Positions 8,410 through 16,390 of a stretch of 31,635 nt of DNA are shown piece by piece; the first letter of the stretch is position 1, and the number at the start of each line of letters is the position of its first letter. Below the pieces are notes generated by a model. The model made no database searches and had not been told where the DNA came from. It worked only from the letters and a program-made list of their open reading frames with translations. Position numbers and translations under genes: made by a program. Source of the stretch: Spirochaetota bacterium (lineage in GTDB: Bacteria > Spirochaetota > UBA12135 > COTS27 > JAFLEE01). Location of the stretch: assembly GCA_017302015.1 (NCBI GenBank), contig JAFLEE010000063.1:1-31635 (forward strand), given 5' to 3'.

Positions 8410-8670
8410 TCCGTTATATCGAATTATTCTGTTTTTCGTAATATTGAATTGTTTATTTCCTAAAATCGAAAAAATGAACCGTTAATATCGAAATTTTTAT
8501 AAAAACAGTATCCAGTTATTGACAATTCGGATATTATTGCGCTTATTTCACCTTAATTACACTCTTTGACAAACACGTGGCCTCCATCGGATCCCGCCGG
8601 AAGGGCAATGGGTATGCGAATTCAGGGCTTCCTTGATTCCCCTGAAACCCCGAACTCAAAGAACCTTTCC
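8410..8670. other. AT-rich intergenic segment
   Basis: This part of the 451-base gap between the divergent mcp and lacI genes contains no plausible gene. From about 8400 to 8570 it is much richer in A and T than any other part of the window, with runs such as TAATATCGAAATTTTTAT. It lies between the two candidate promoters and may hold upstream promoter elements or sites for a nucleoid protein. I see no repeat or RNA structure I can name. Confidence 0.5.
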
Positions 8671-8699
8671 TTGACTTTCCCACCGGCATTCCCCATAAT
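8671..8699 (+). promoter_or_regulatory. Promoter of the lacI-GH operon
   Basis: TTGACT (8671-8676), a 17-base spacer and CATAAT (8694-8699) form a good vegetative promoter. The expected start, near 8706, falls inside the palindromic operator at 8699-8718, so repressor binding would block initiation. A leader of about 50 bases precedes the ATG at 8758. Confidence 0.6.
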
Positions 8700-8718
8700 C
8701 ATCAAACCGGTTTGATGA
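8699..8718. promoter_or_regulatory. LacI-family operator, perfect 20-base palindrome
   Basis: TCATCAAACCGGTTTGATGA reads the same on both strands. Even-length palindromes with a central CG and A/T-rich inner arms (here AAACCGGTTT) are the usual targets of LacI/PurR-family proteins, whose hinge helices insert at the central CpG step. It touches the -10 box and covers the expected start site of the lacI operon, which points to autorepression relieved by a sugar ligand. No second copy was noticed in the window. Confidence 0.75.
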
Positions 8719-8757
8719 CTCCCAACGCCCCATCCTTTCCCGAAAACCCGCCGCTCC

Positions 8758-9789
8758 ATGAAGTCCAACCCCCCCGCGAAAAAGCCCACCATCCGCGAGG
8801 TCGCCCGGGTGGCCGGGGTCTCCAGCAGCACCGTCAGCCATGTGCTTTCCGGAAAGCGGCCCATCAGCCCCGCGGTGTGCAAGCGGGTGCGCCGCGTGGT
8901 CGATCGCCTCGGCTACCGCGCCCACGCCACGGCCATGCACCTGGCCCAGCGCCGAACGGGCCAGCTCGGGCTCGTGGTGCGCGAAGTACAGAGCAGCGTC
9001 ACCGGGGCCCTCCTCGAGCATATGGAAGCGGCCTGCCGGGGCGCGGGCTACAAGATGCTCCTCGGCATCGCCCATGATGACGCGGACCTTGCCGTCGCCT
9101 ATTTGGGCGAGTTCGCCAGCGGCCTGGCCGACGGGGTGCTCAACCTCGTCCCCGGCATCAGCGTCGACCGGGCGAAGGCGACCTGCCCGGGGGTGCCCGT
9201 GCTCACCTACCTGCGTCCCCATCCCGATTCCCCGGTCCTCTTCGACAAGAAGGCGGCCACCGGCCTCATGATGGAGCACCTTTGGGGCCTGGGGCATCGG
9301 CGCATCGCGCTCCTCTGGGTGCCCGACCTCGCGCCCGAGCAGGACCGCGACCCGAAGGAACTCGGCTACCGGGACTTCTACGCCCAGCGGGGGCAGGAGG
9401 TCGACGAGCGCCTCATCCTGCGGTTGGAAGACGGGGAAGACCTGCGCCCCATGGCCGAGGCCGCCGTCGACATGGGGGCCACGGCCCTCTTCGCCACCAG
9501 CGACCTCCGCGCCGCCGAACTCCTGCGCTGGGCCCACGAAACCGGGCGCCGCGTTCCCGAAGACCTTTCCGTCGCCGGGTTCGACGATGCGCCCATCGCC
9601 GCCGCCCTGGTGCCCAGCCTCACCACCGTGCCGTTCCCGCTCCCCGACCTCGCCGAGAAGACCGTGCGGGCCCTCGTCGACCGCATCGAGGGCCGTCCCC
9701 CGCGGGCCCAGGAACTCCTCCCCCCCCGCCTCTTGATCCGCCAATCCACCGGAAAAATCCCCCCATCCCCCACGGAGAAACGCCCATGA
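8758..9789 (+). CDS. LacI-family transcriptional regulator
   Basis: A 343-aa repressor. Residues ~10-35 hold the family helix-turn-helix (TIREVARVAGVSSSTVSHVL), followed by the hinge (SPAVCKRVRRVVDRLGY) and a periplasmic-binding-protein-like sensor (about 65-335) with LGLVVREVQS, GHRRIALLWVP and LSVAGFDDAPIAAALVPSLT. The -PSLTTV- end segment is typical of the family. It binds DNA as a dimer and releases on ligand binding. A perfect palindrome lies over its own promoter. No Shine-Dalgarno site is visible before the ATG. Its stop overlaps the start of the next gene as ATGA, so regulator and secreted GH are made together. The inducer is probably a sugar released by that enzyme. Confidence 0.93.
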   Translation: MKSNPPAKKPTIREVARVAGVSSSTVSHVLSGKRPISPAVCKRVRRVVDRLGYRAHATAMHLAQRRTGQLGLVVREVQSSVTGALLEHMEAACRGAGYKMLLGIAHDDADLAVAYLGEFASGLADGVLNLVPGISVDRAKATCPGVPVLTYLRPHPDSPVLFDKKAATGLMMEHLWGLGHRRIALLWVPDLAPEQDRDPKELGYRDFYAQRGQEVDERLILRLEDGEDLRPMAEAAVDMGATALFATSDLRAAELLRWAHETGRRVPEDLSVAGFDDAPIAAALVPSLTTVPFPLPDLAEKTVRALVDRIEGRPPRAQELLPPRLLIRQSTGKIPPSPTEKRP

Positions 9790-11738
9790 ACCCTCGCCGA
9801 GAATCCGCCCATTCCTTGATCGCCTGCCTTTTCCTCCTCGCGGTCGCCGCCCCATGGGGCGCCGCGGCGAAGGAGAGCGACTTCGTCTTCGGGGTCGGCA
9901 CGCACCATCCCGCCGAAGCCGATTATTTCGGCCTCATGCGCCAGGCCGGCGTCATGGCCACGCGAGACGATTATTCGTGGGGCCGGGCCGAGAAGGAGAA
10001 GGGGAAGATCGTGGTGCCCCCCGAGTGGGCGGCGGAACTCCAGCGCACCCTCGACCACGGCATGAAGACGATCTGCATCCTCGACTACGCCAATAAGTTC
10101 TACGATGACGGGGGCTACCCGAGGTCGCCCGAGGCGGTGGAGGGATTCTGCCGCTACGCCGAAGCGGTCGTCTCCGCGCTGAAGGACAAGGTGACCTATT
10201 GGCAGGTGTGGAACGAGTGGGACGGGGGCTGCGGCATGGCCGGCAAGGGCCGAGGCGACGCGGAATCCTACGTGAAACTCCTCGCGGCGGTCTATCCGCG
10301 CATCAAGAAGATCCACCCCGAGTCCATCGTCCTGGCCAATTCGGTCTGCACGGGAGACGCGTTCCTGCTCAAGACCGTGGAACTCGGCGCCCTGAAATCC
10401 TGCGACGCCCTGTCGCTCCACACCTATTTCTACGGCGACCCCCAAAAGACCATGGAGAACCACTGGTACCCCCGCATGACGAACCTCGACCGGGTGCTGC
10501 GCGAGGCCAATGGCGGCAAGGCCTTCCCCCTCTACGCCACCGAGATCGGCTTCCCCACCCAGACCGACCCCCGCGGGTGCACCGAGGACGCGGCCGCCGA
10601 GAACCTCTCCAAACTCTACCTCCTGGCCATGGGCCTGCCCTACGTGAAGGGCGTCTGGTGGTACGATTTCCGAGACGACGGCTGGGACGCCAAGTACAAC
10701 GAGAATAATTTCGGCATGGTGCGCCGCGACCTGACGCCGAAGCTCGCCTATTTCGCCTACCGCGACATCGCCAACGCCTTCCGCGGGGCGCGTTTCGTCG
10801 AGCGCGTCGACGTGAAGGATCCCCTCGTCTGGGTGATGCGCTACCGCAAGGCCGACGGGCGGCAACTCCTCGCCGCATGGACCGAATACAAGGATATCGA
10901 CATCCAGATGAAACTCGCCGCGCCCGAGGCGGTCGCCTTCGAACTCGGCCAGCCGGGCCACGGCGCCGTGAAGCGCGCCTTCGTCAAGGGCGCCGAGGGG
11001 CCGGCCACCGCCGAACTCGTGCTGCGGAACAAGCCGTGGGTCGCCGAAGGCGCCCTGGACGGGGTGAAGGTCGTCGACCTCAAGAAGATCGAGTTCCGGG
11101 AATCCTCCCGCCCCCAGAAGATCGAGATCCGCCTCCCCTCCGGCTTCGGCCGGGCCCCGTCCGTCGCTTCCGGGGCGAAGGCTCCCGTGCAGGCGTTCGG
11201 TGAAGAATCGGATTACCGCCGGGTGGCCGAGGCGAAGCGGGGGGGAAAGGCCGATCTCGATGCCTCCTACACCATGCGTTGGGAGAAGGGCCGCCTGTTG
11301 CTGAGCGTCCTGACGACCGATGACGTCTTCTCCCAGGAATATTCGGGCGGGGATACCTGGCAGGGGGATGGCATCCAATTCGCCCTCCATGCGTTCACGG
11401 CCGATGCGGCCAACGTCGACCACCACGATTTCGATGTGGCCCTCACCAAGGCCGGCCCCATGGCCTACCGCCAGGCGGGCGTCGGGCCGCTGAAACCCGG
11501 GCCCGCCCCCGAACTCAAGCCCCTCGCGACCCGAAACGGAAACCAGATCCGCTATGAGGTGGAGATCCCCGCCTCGGCCTTCGGGTCCGCCGAATTGCGC
11601 GCCGGGATGGGCATCGGCTTCTCGCTCCTCGTCAATGACAACGACGGCAAGGGCCGCAAGGGCTATCTGAGGTGGGGCGATGGCATCGGGGCGGGGAAGG
11701 ATCCCTCCCTCTACCACGTCGTCGTCCTGGAGGAATAG
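9786..11738 (+). CDS. Secreted GH39-like glycosidase with C-terminal CBM9-like module
   Basis: A 650-aa protein starting at the ATGA overlap with lacI, with GGAGAAA upstream. The signal peptide ends near GAAA-KES. The catalytic TIM barrel (about 30-345) resembles GH39/PslG-type clan A enzymes: WGRAEKEKGK, YWQVWNEWDG (acid/base Glu144), LSLHTYFYGD, LYATEIGFPTQ (nucleophile Glu253) and VWWYDFRDDGWD. A beta-rich linker domain follows (about 350-460). The last ~190 residues form a CBM9-like sandwich with DDVFSQEYSGGDTWQGDGIQ and NDNDGKGRKGYLRWGDGIG. The end module closely matches the end of the 1014-aa enzyme downstream, hinting at a shared target surface. The substrate is unknown. Confidence 0.78.
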   Translation: MNPRRESAHSLIACLFLLAVAAPWGAAAKESDFVFGVGTHHPAEADYFGLMRQAGVMATRDDYSWGRAEKEKGKIVVPPEWAAELQRTLDHGMKTICILDYANKFYDDGGYPRSPEAVEGFCRYAEAVVSALKDKVTYWQVWNEWDGGCGMAGKGRGDAESYVKLLAAVYPRIKKIHPESIVLANSVCTGDAFLLKTVELGALKSCDALSLHTYFYGDPQKTMENHWYPRMTNLDRVLREANGGKAFPLYATEIGFPTQTDPRGCTEDAAAENLSKLYLLAMGLPYVKGVWWYDFRDDGWDAKYNENNFGMVRRDLTPKLAYFAYRDIANAFRGARFVERVDVKDPLVWVMRYRKADGRQLLAAWTEYKDIDIQMKLAAPEAVAFELGQPGHGAVKRAFVKGAEGPATAELVLRNKPWVAEGALDGVKVVDLKKIEFRESSRPQKIEIRLPSGFGRAPSVASGAKAPVQAFGEESDYRRVAEAKRGGKADLDASYTMRWEKGRLLLSVLTTDDVFSQEYSGGDTWQGDGIQFALHAFTADAANVDHHDFDVALTKAGPMAYRQAGVGPLKPGPAPELKPLATRNGNQIRYEVEIPASAFGSAELRAGMGIGFSLLVNDNDGKGRKGYLRWGDGIGAGKDPSLYHVVVLEE

Positions 11739-11741
11739 GCC

Positions 11742-12302
11742 ATGGCGCCACGCATCGACACGCTCCTGCTCATCGCGCTCCTCGTCGGGCCCCTCGCGGC
11801 CCAGGAGGGCCCAAAGGCCATCGCCTTGGGCCTCCATGGAAAAGACTTCGACGAATGGAGTTTCAGCCTGGGGCGGGAGTTCCCCGGCGCCCATGGAAAT
11901 CTTTGGCAGACCCCCGAGGGCGTCGCGTTCGCCGGCGAGTTCTGGAAAGGGGGGAATTATGTCTCCATCTCCCGCAACTTCGCCGAGCCGGTCGATGTGA
12001 AGGCCCTGGTGCTGGAGATCCGCAGCGAAGAAGCGGCGACCCTCGGTTTCCGCATCACAGATTCCACCGGGCAGGTTTTCCAGCAGCGCCTAAGCCTCTC
12101 CGAGTCCCCGGGCTGGCAGCGCCTCGCCATCCGCGACCTCCTGGGAAAGAAGGATCCCATCTCCTGGGGCGGCGCCAAGGACGGCAAATGGCACGGCCCG
12201 GCCAAGAGCATCTCCTTCCTCCTCGACCGGGGCGCCTTGCGCGATCGGGAGAAGAAGCAGGGGATGATCTCGCTACGCTCCGTGCTCCTCGAATGCCCAT
12301 GA
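11742..12302 (+). CDS. Small secreted beta-sandwich protein, possible carbohydrate-binding
   Basis: A 186-aa protein with a signal peptide (LLLIALLVGPLAAQE, cleavage near residue 20). The mature part alternates short polar and hydrophobic strands in the manner of jelly-roll modules such as CBM11 or CBM4: FDEWSFSLGREFPGAHGNLW, VDVKALVLEIRSEEAATLGF, GWQRLAIRDL and ISFLLDRGAL. There is no catalytic motif. It starts three bases after the stop of the GH39-like gene and has a strong GGAGGAA ribosome site lying in the end of that gene, so the two are co-translated. It may help the enzyme bind its polysaccharide. The fold assignment is by pattern only. Confidence 0.6.
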   Translation: MAPRIDTLLLIALLVGPLAAQEGPKAIALGLHGKDFDEWSFSLGREFPGAHGNLWQTPEGVAFAGEFWKGGNYVSISRNFAEPVDVKALVLEIRSEEAATLGFRITDSTGQVFQQRLSLSESPGWQRLAIRDLLGKKDPISWGGAKDGKWHGPAKSISFLLDRGALRDREKKQGMISLRSVLLECP

Positions 12303-12375
12303 TGCACCATCGCCCCATCTGAAATCGCGCTCCCGCGCGGGTCCGATCCCTACGCACCGACCCCAAAAGGCCCCC

Positions 12376-15300
12376 ATGAAAAAACCTGCCCCTTCCCTCG
12401 CCCTGCTCCTCGCCGCCCTCCTGGCCCCCGCCGCGCTTTCCGCCGCGGATCTCAAGACGGGATTATGCGCCTGGTGGTCGTTCAATGAACCCGGCGGCCG
12501 GGGGCTCTACGACCAGTCGGGCGGCTCCAATCATGGCAGGCTCTCGGGGCCGGTCTCCCGGGAGCCGGGCCGAACGGGCGGCGCCCTGCATTTCGCCCCC
12601 GGCCGCTACGCGGGCGCCGCGTTTTCCCAACCGATCCTCAAACCCGGGACGGAATCGCTTTCCTTCACCCTCGCGGCCTGGGTCAAGGCCGACGGGGCCC
12701 AAGGGGGCCGGGAAAAAATGATCCTGGGAAAGACCGGCTTCCATGCCGGCCTCCTCGCCCATTCGGATAAGGGCGAGAACCGCTACGGATTCACGGTGTG
12801 GAGCACCGCCCGGTCCTTCTCCGTCGACTCCCCGGCCCTCGCGGACTTCGACGCCTGGCACCACCTCGCCGCCGTCTGGGAGGCCCGCCGCGTCACGCTC
12901 TACCTCGACGGGCGGGCGGTGAAGACCGCGACCTTCGAGGGAGAGATCCGCGACTATCCGGACGGGATCTCCCTCGGCGGCCTCGCACGCGGGAGCAGTT
13001 TCTCGGGCCTCATCGACGAAGCGCGCGTCTATCGCCGCGCGCTTTCCGCCGACGAGATTGTCGCGTTGCGCGACGCGTCCGAAATCGCGGTCCCGGGGAT
13101 CGTACCGGGGGAGGAACCCCTTCCCGTCGTGCGCCTCGAGAAGGACCGCCCCGAACTCGGCCGCCCCGTCTTCGCGGGCAAACCCGTCATCGCCCACTAT
13201 ATGACCCAGATGAACACCCTGGGCAGCGACCAGAAGTACTTCATGAATCCCGCCTACGGCCGTCCCGACGGCCCGGCGAGCAATGTCGGCGGCGCCGTGC
13301 ATTACGACGCGTTCTTCGCCCATACCCTCGCCGGCAAGAGCGATGCGGAGATCATCGAGACCGAGGTGCGCGCGGCCAAGCGCCTCGGTATCGACGGGTT
13401 CCATTTCTATTACCAGGCGCCCGAGCCCGGCCCCGCCCCCGGGGAGGCCAATAACCGCGTCATCCGCCTCTTCTTCAAGGTGCTGGCGGAGAAGAAGATC
13501 GACTTCAAACTCACCCTGTGCATCTCCCACCCCAACCAGGCCATCGAAGCGGCGGAAAAGATCCGCGCCACGGCCCAGGCCATCAAGCCTCTTTTGGCCG
13601 AGTTCCGGGATTCCCCCCATTGGCTGCGCGCCCCCGACGGCCGCATCGTCTTCTTCACCTGGTCGACGGAGGGCTTCAGCGACGGGGCGCGCTCCCACGG
13701 GGAACTCTTCCTGAGGCCGGATGTGGCGGGCGAGGTGAAGGCGCTCGCCGAGGGCTACGAAACCCTGCGCCGCCTCTTGGACGTGCCCGCCGCCTTCGTC
13801 TTCCATGCCTGGGACATGGATTCGATGTACATGAGCGCCCGCAGCCAACGCGGCATCGACCTCACCAACCAGTACGCCGCCTACCTCGACGCGGTGCTGG
13901 GTTATTTCCCCGCCGTCACCGGCTTCGCCGATTATCCGGCCAACGAGAAGACGACCCGGGAATGGGCCGAATGGGGCCGCGAGTGCAAGAAGCGCGGGCG
14001 GGCCTATGGCCAGGCGGTCATGACCGACTACGTGAAAACCTATAAGAAGAACGGCAAGCTCCCCACCGCCGCCGATTTTCCCGGCCTCCAACTCAAAGAC
14101 ACCAAGAGCCTCTACCTCGTCCTCCCCGGGGCGGTGCCGTACCGCACCTTGTGGCAGCGCGCCGTGGATTTCGACGCGGCCTTCGTCAGTTACGTCACCT
14201 GGAACGATTACCCCGAGGGCCACCATCTCGCCCCCGAGGCCCACCATCCCTTCGCCTTCGCCCTGCTCTCCGCCCATTACGAGAAGGTCTGGCGGAAGCA
14301 GGATGCGACCCCCGACCGCGATATCGCCATGGCTTTCTTCCATAAATACCCCGTGGACGCCAAGCCGATCATCTTCCCCATGCGGGCCGAACCGGTTCCC
14401 TGGCACGCGGGCCGCGAGCCGGTGGACCCCCGCAGCGTCGACATCATCGACGCGGTGGCCCTCCTGAAGGCGCCGGGCGAACTCTGGGTGAACGGAAAAA
14501 AGCGCCTTAACGCGCCCGTGGGCCTCTCTTCCGTCCAGATCCCCATGGAGAACGGCCCGGTGCGCGTGGAGATCCGCCGCGGGGGCGCCGTGGCGAAATC
14601 CCTGGTGACCCCCGAATGGATCACCGACAAGCCCTACCGCACGGATCGGCTCATCTACGCCTATTCCACCGAGTGCGAAGCCCTCACCCGGGAACTCTTC
14701 GGAAACCAAGCCGTTCCCGACGGGGTGGATTACGCCCAGGACAGCGCCGGCGTGCCCCTATGGAAACGCCGCTACCGACTCCCCGAATCCAGCGTCGAGG
14801 ATACCCAGGAGCCGATGACCGCCCTTTCCCGCATGGTCGTGAAAGCCGCCGTGGAGGAGGGTTCGGCTTTCCTCGGCCTCGCGCCGAATCTGGTGCGCGA
14901 CTCCAAGGCCTTCTTCCAGGAACTCCCCGTCGGTAGCGTGAAAGAACCCTGGCAGGGCCCCTCGGATCTTTCCGGCAAGCTCTGGATCCTAAGCGATGCG
15001 AACGCCCTCCACCTTCGCCTCGAGGTCCGTGACGACCGCCATGTGGATCCCCCCGCCGACCCGGGCCAATGCTGGCGCGCGGATAGCCTCCAAGTCGGCG
15101 TCTCCCGGCGCGACGGCGCAAGCAACCTCGAATGCGGCCTCGCCCTGCGCGGCGAAGAGACGGTCTTCGCCCAGTGGCAGGGTTCCCCCGCTTCCGGGGA
15201 CCGCATCCAGAGGTCCGCGCGCATGGAGGGCGGGCTTCTCGTCTATGCCTTGCGCATCCCCCTCGACCTCTTCGGCCTGAAACCCGGCGACCCCATCCGC

Positions 15301-15420
15301 ATCAGCGCCATCGTCAACGACGCCGACCGCGCGGACCGCAAGGGCTTCATGGAGTTCGGCTCCGGGATCGGACTCGCGAAGGATCCCCAATCCTACGGGC
15401 TCTACCAGCTCGCCCGATGA
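12376..15420 (+). CDS. Secreted LamG + GH71-like + CBM9-like multidomain enzyme
   Basis: A 1014-aa secreted protein. The signal peptide covers residues 1-23. Residues ~25-225 are a LamG/concanavalin-like lectin (GLCAWWSFNEPGGRGLYDQS, DAWHHLAAVWEARRVTLYLD, GLIDEARVYRRALSADEIVA). Residues ~265-640 resemble the GH71/GH99-type barrel of alpha-glucanases and alpha-mannanases (KPVIAHYMTQMNTLG, GIDGFHFYYQAPEPG, FVFHAWDMDSMYMSA, AAFVSYVTWNDYPEGHHLAP). A beta-sandwich linker follows, then a CBM9-like module from ~855 to the end (NDADRADRKGFMEFGSGIGL). The catalytic acids were not assigned. It lies 73 bases after the small beta-sandwich gene and probably shares the lacI operon; AAAAGG before the ATG is a modest ribosome site. 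It is convergent with an AraC gene 13 bases on. Confidence 0.72.
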   Translation: MKKPAPSLALLLAALLAPAALSAADLKTGLCAWWSFNEPGGRGLYDQSGGSNHGRLSGPVSREPGRTGGALHFAPGRYAGAAFSQPILKPGTESLSFTLAAWVKADGAQGGREKMILGKTGFHAGLLAHSDKGENRYGFTVWSTARSFSVDSPALADFDAWHHLAAVWEARRVTLYLDGRAVKTATFEGEIRDYPDGISLGGLARGSSFSGLIDEARVYRRALSADEIVALRDASEIAVPGIVPGEEPLPVVRLEKDRPELGRPVFAGKPVIAHYMTQMNTLGSDQKYFMNPAYGRPDGPASNVGGAVHYDAFFAHTLAGKSDAEIIETEVRAAKRLGIDGFHFYYQAPEPGPAPGEANNRVIRLFFKVLAEKKIDFKLTLCISHPNQAIEAAEKIRATAQAIKPLLAEFRDSPHWLRAPDGRIVFFTWSTEGFSDGARSHGELFLRPDVAGEVKALAEGYETLRRLLDVPAAFVFHAWDMDSMYMSARSQRGIDLTNQYAAYLDAVLGYFPAVTGFADYPANEKTTREWAEWGRECKKRGRAYGQAVMTDYVKTYKKNGKLPTAADFPGLQLKDTKSLYLVLPGAVPYRTLWQRAVDFDAAFVSYVTWNDYPEGHHLAPEAHHPFAFALLSAHYEKVWRKQDATPDRDIAMAFFHKYPVDAKPIIFPMRAEPVPWHAGREPVDPRSVDIIDAVALLKAPGELWVNGKKRLNAPVGLSSVQIPMENGPVRVEIRRGGAVAKSLVTPEWITDKPYRTDRLIYAYSTECEALTRELFGNQAVPDGVDYAQDSAGVPLWKRRYRLPESSVEDTQEPMTALSRMVVKAAVEEGSAFLGLAPNLVRDSKAFFQELPVGSVKEPWQGPSDLSGKLWILSDANALHLRLEVRDDRHVDPPADPGQCWRADSLQVGVSRRDGASNLECGLALRGEETVFAQWQGSPASGDRIQRSARMEGGLLVYALRIPLDLFGLKPGDPIRISAIVNDADRADRKGFMEFGSGIGLAKDPQSYGLYQLAR

Positions 15421-15428
15421 AGCGGGCG
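15411..15428. terminator. Possible bidirectional hairpin at convergent gene ends
   Basis: CGCCCG (15411-15416) and CGGGCG (15423-15428) form a perfect 6-bp stem with a 6-base loop over the stop codon of the LamG/GH71-like gene, just before the end of the convergent AraC gene. There is no T-run on either side, so intrinsic termination would be weak. Confidence 0.3.
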
Positions 15429-15433
15429 CGCCT

Positions 15434-16297
15434 TCAAGTTTCCCCCAGCGCCGAGCGCGCCCGACGCCACGCGCGGGGTGACACTCCGAGGTAGCGGCGA
15501 AAGACGCGGCTGAAATAGAGCGCGTTTTCGTAGCCGACCCTTTGCGCGACCTCCTGGATACGCGAGGATCCGGTCCCCAGCAGTTCCGTCGCCTCGGCCA
15601 GGCGCAGCCGCGTGGCGTACTCGTGGGGAGGGGAACCGTACTTTTCTCGGAAGCGCGTGGCGAAGTATGGCGGCGCGTAGCCCGTCAACGAGGCGAGTTG
15701 GGCGAGGGTGAACCCCTCCCGGTAATGTCCGCGAAGCCAACGCTCGGCCTCGTCGAGGGGCCCGGGGCCGTCCTCCGTAACGCGGCCCCGCTCCTGGGCC
15801 CGCCGCAATTCTTCGAGGCAGATCTCGACCCCCAAACGCAGGATGGCCCGATCCGGGGCATGCTCCTCCAGTAGTTCCCGGCGTAGCGGGGCGAGGCCAT
15901 GGTCGAAGCGTTCGGCTTCCATGGGGATGGCCGCGAAGGGCTTAAGCGTGAGGGCGCCGATGCGGGCGGTCAACCCGCGGCCCCCCGCGCGCACATAACT
16001 GCGCCTCCACGGGCCTTCGGCCCCGTAGCGCAGGGGCCGGTCGTATCGCAGGAGCATGCCGTGCCCGGCGGGGAGGAGGAAATCAAGGCCTTCCCGGTAG
16101 ACATGGAGGGGGCTTTGGGCGTGGAGCAGGAACCAGCCATGGGGATCAAGACCGGGAACGACCCACCCCCGGTAGGTATCCCCGCGGCCCAGGTGGAGGA
16201 GGGAGAAATCGGGATCCTCCCGCAGCCGCGGCGTCTGGACAAAGAGGGTCCAGGAATCCAAGGATGATCCTTGTTTATGTTTGTGAATCTGCTTCAT
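15434..16297 (-). CDS. AraC-family transcriptional regulator
   Basis: A 287-aa regulator from ATG 16297; an upstream in-frame ATG at 16315 would add six residues, and neither has a clear ribosome site. The N-terminal half is a cupin-like ligand domain (GDTYRGWVVPGLDPHGWFLL, PAGHGMLLRYDRPLRYG). The C-terminal ~100 residues carry the two AraC helix-turn-helix motifs (FTLAQLASLTGYAPPYFATR; RIQEVAQRVGYENALYFSRV) and the common end RRYLGVSPRAWRRAR. It diverges from the FAD oxidoreductase gene with a gap of about 90 bases, so that gene and the GH110-like gene behind it are its most likely targets. No clear repeat was found in the gap. Confidence 0.85.
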   Translation of the reverse strand: MKQIHKHKQGSSLDSWTLFVQTPRLREDPDFSLLHLGRGDTYRGWVVPGLDPHGWFLLHAQSPLHVYREGLDFLLPAGHGMLLRYDRPLRYGAEGPWRRSYVRAGGRGLTARIGALTLKPFAAIPMEAERFDHGLAPLRRELLEEHAPDRAILRLGVEICLEELRRAQERGRVTEDGPGPLDEAERWLRGHYREGFTLAQLASLTGYAPPYFATRFREKYGSPPHEYATRLRLAEATELLGTGSSRIQEVAQRVGYENALYFSRVFRRYLGVSPRAWRRARSALGET

Positions 16298-16390
16298 TTG
16301 CCGGCCCCGGGCCATGAAATCTTAATATCGTGCATCTAATTCTGCCATCCGTCCATAGCGCATCCCCCCGCCCCGGCCCATCCTTCTCCC

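Noticed and set aside
9282-9785. Upstream part of the frame containing the GH39-like gene
   Set aside because: It overlaps lacI in another frame; the ATG at 9786 has a signal peptide and an ATGA overlap.
9378-11894. An 838-codon open frame opposite the lacI/GH39-like operon
   Set aside because: Spans two real genes in antisense and shows no motif of its own.
12463-14709. A 748-codon open frame opposite the LamG/GH71-like gene
   Set aside because: Antisense shadow in high-GC DNA; sense strand has signal peptide and domains.
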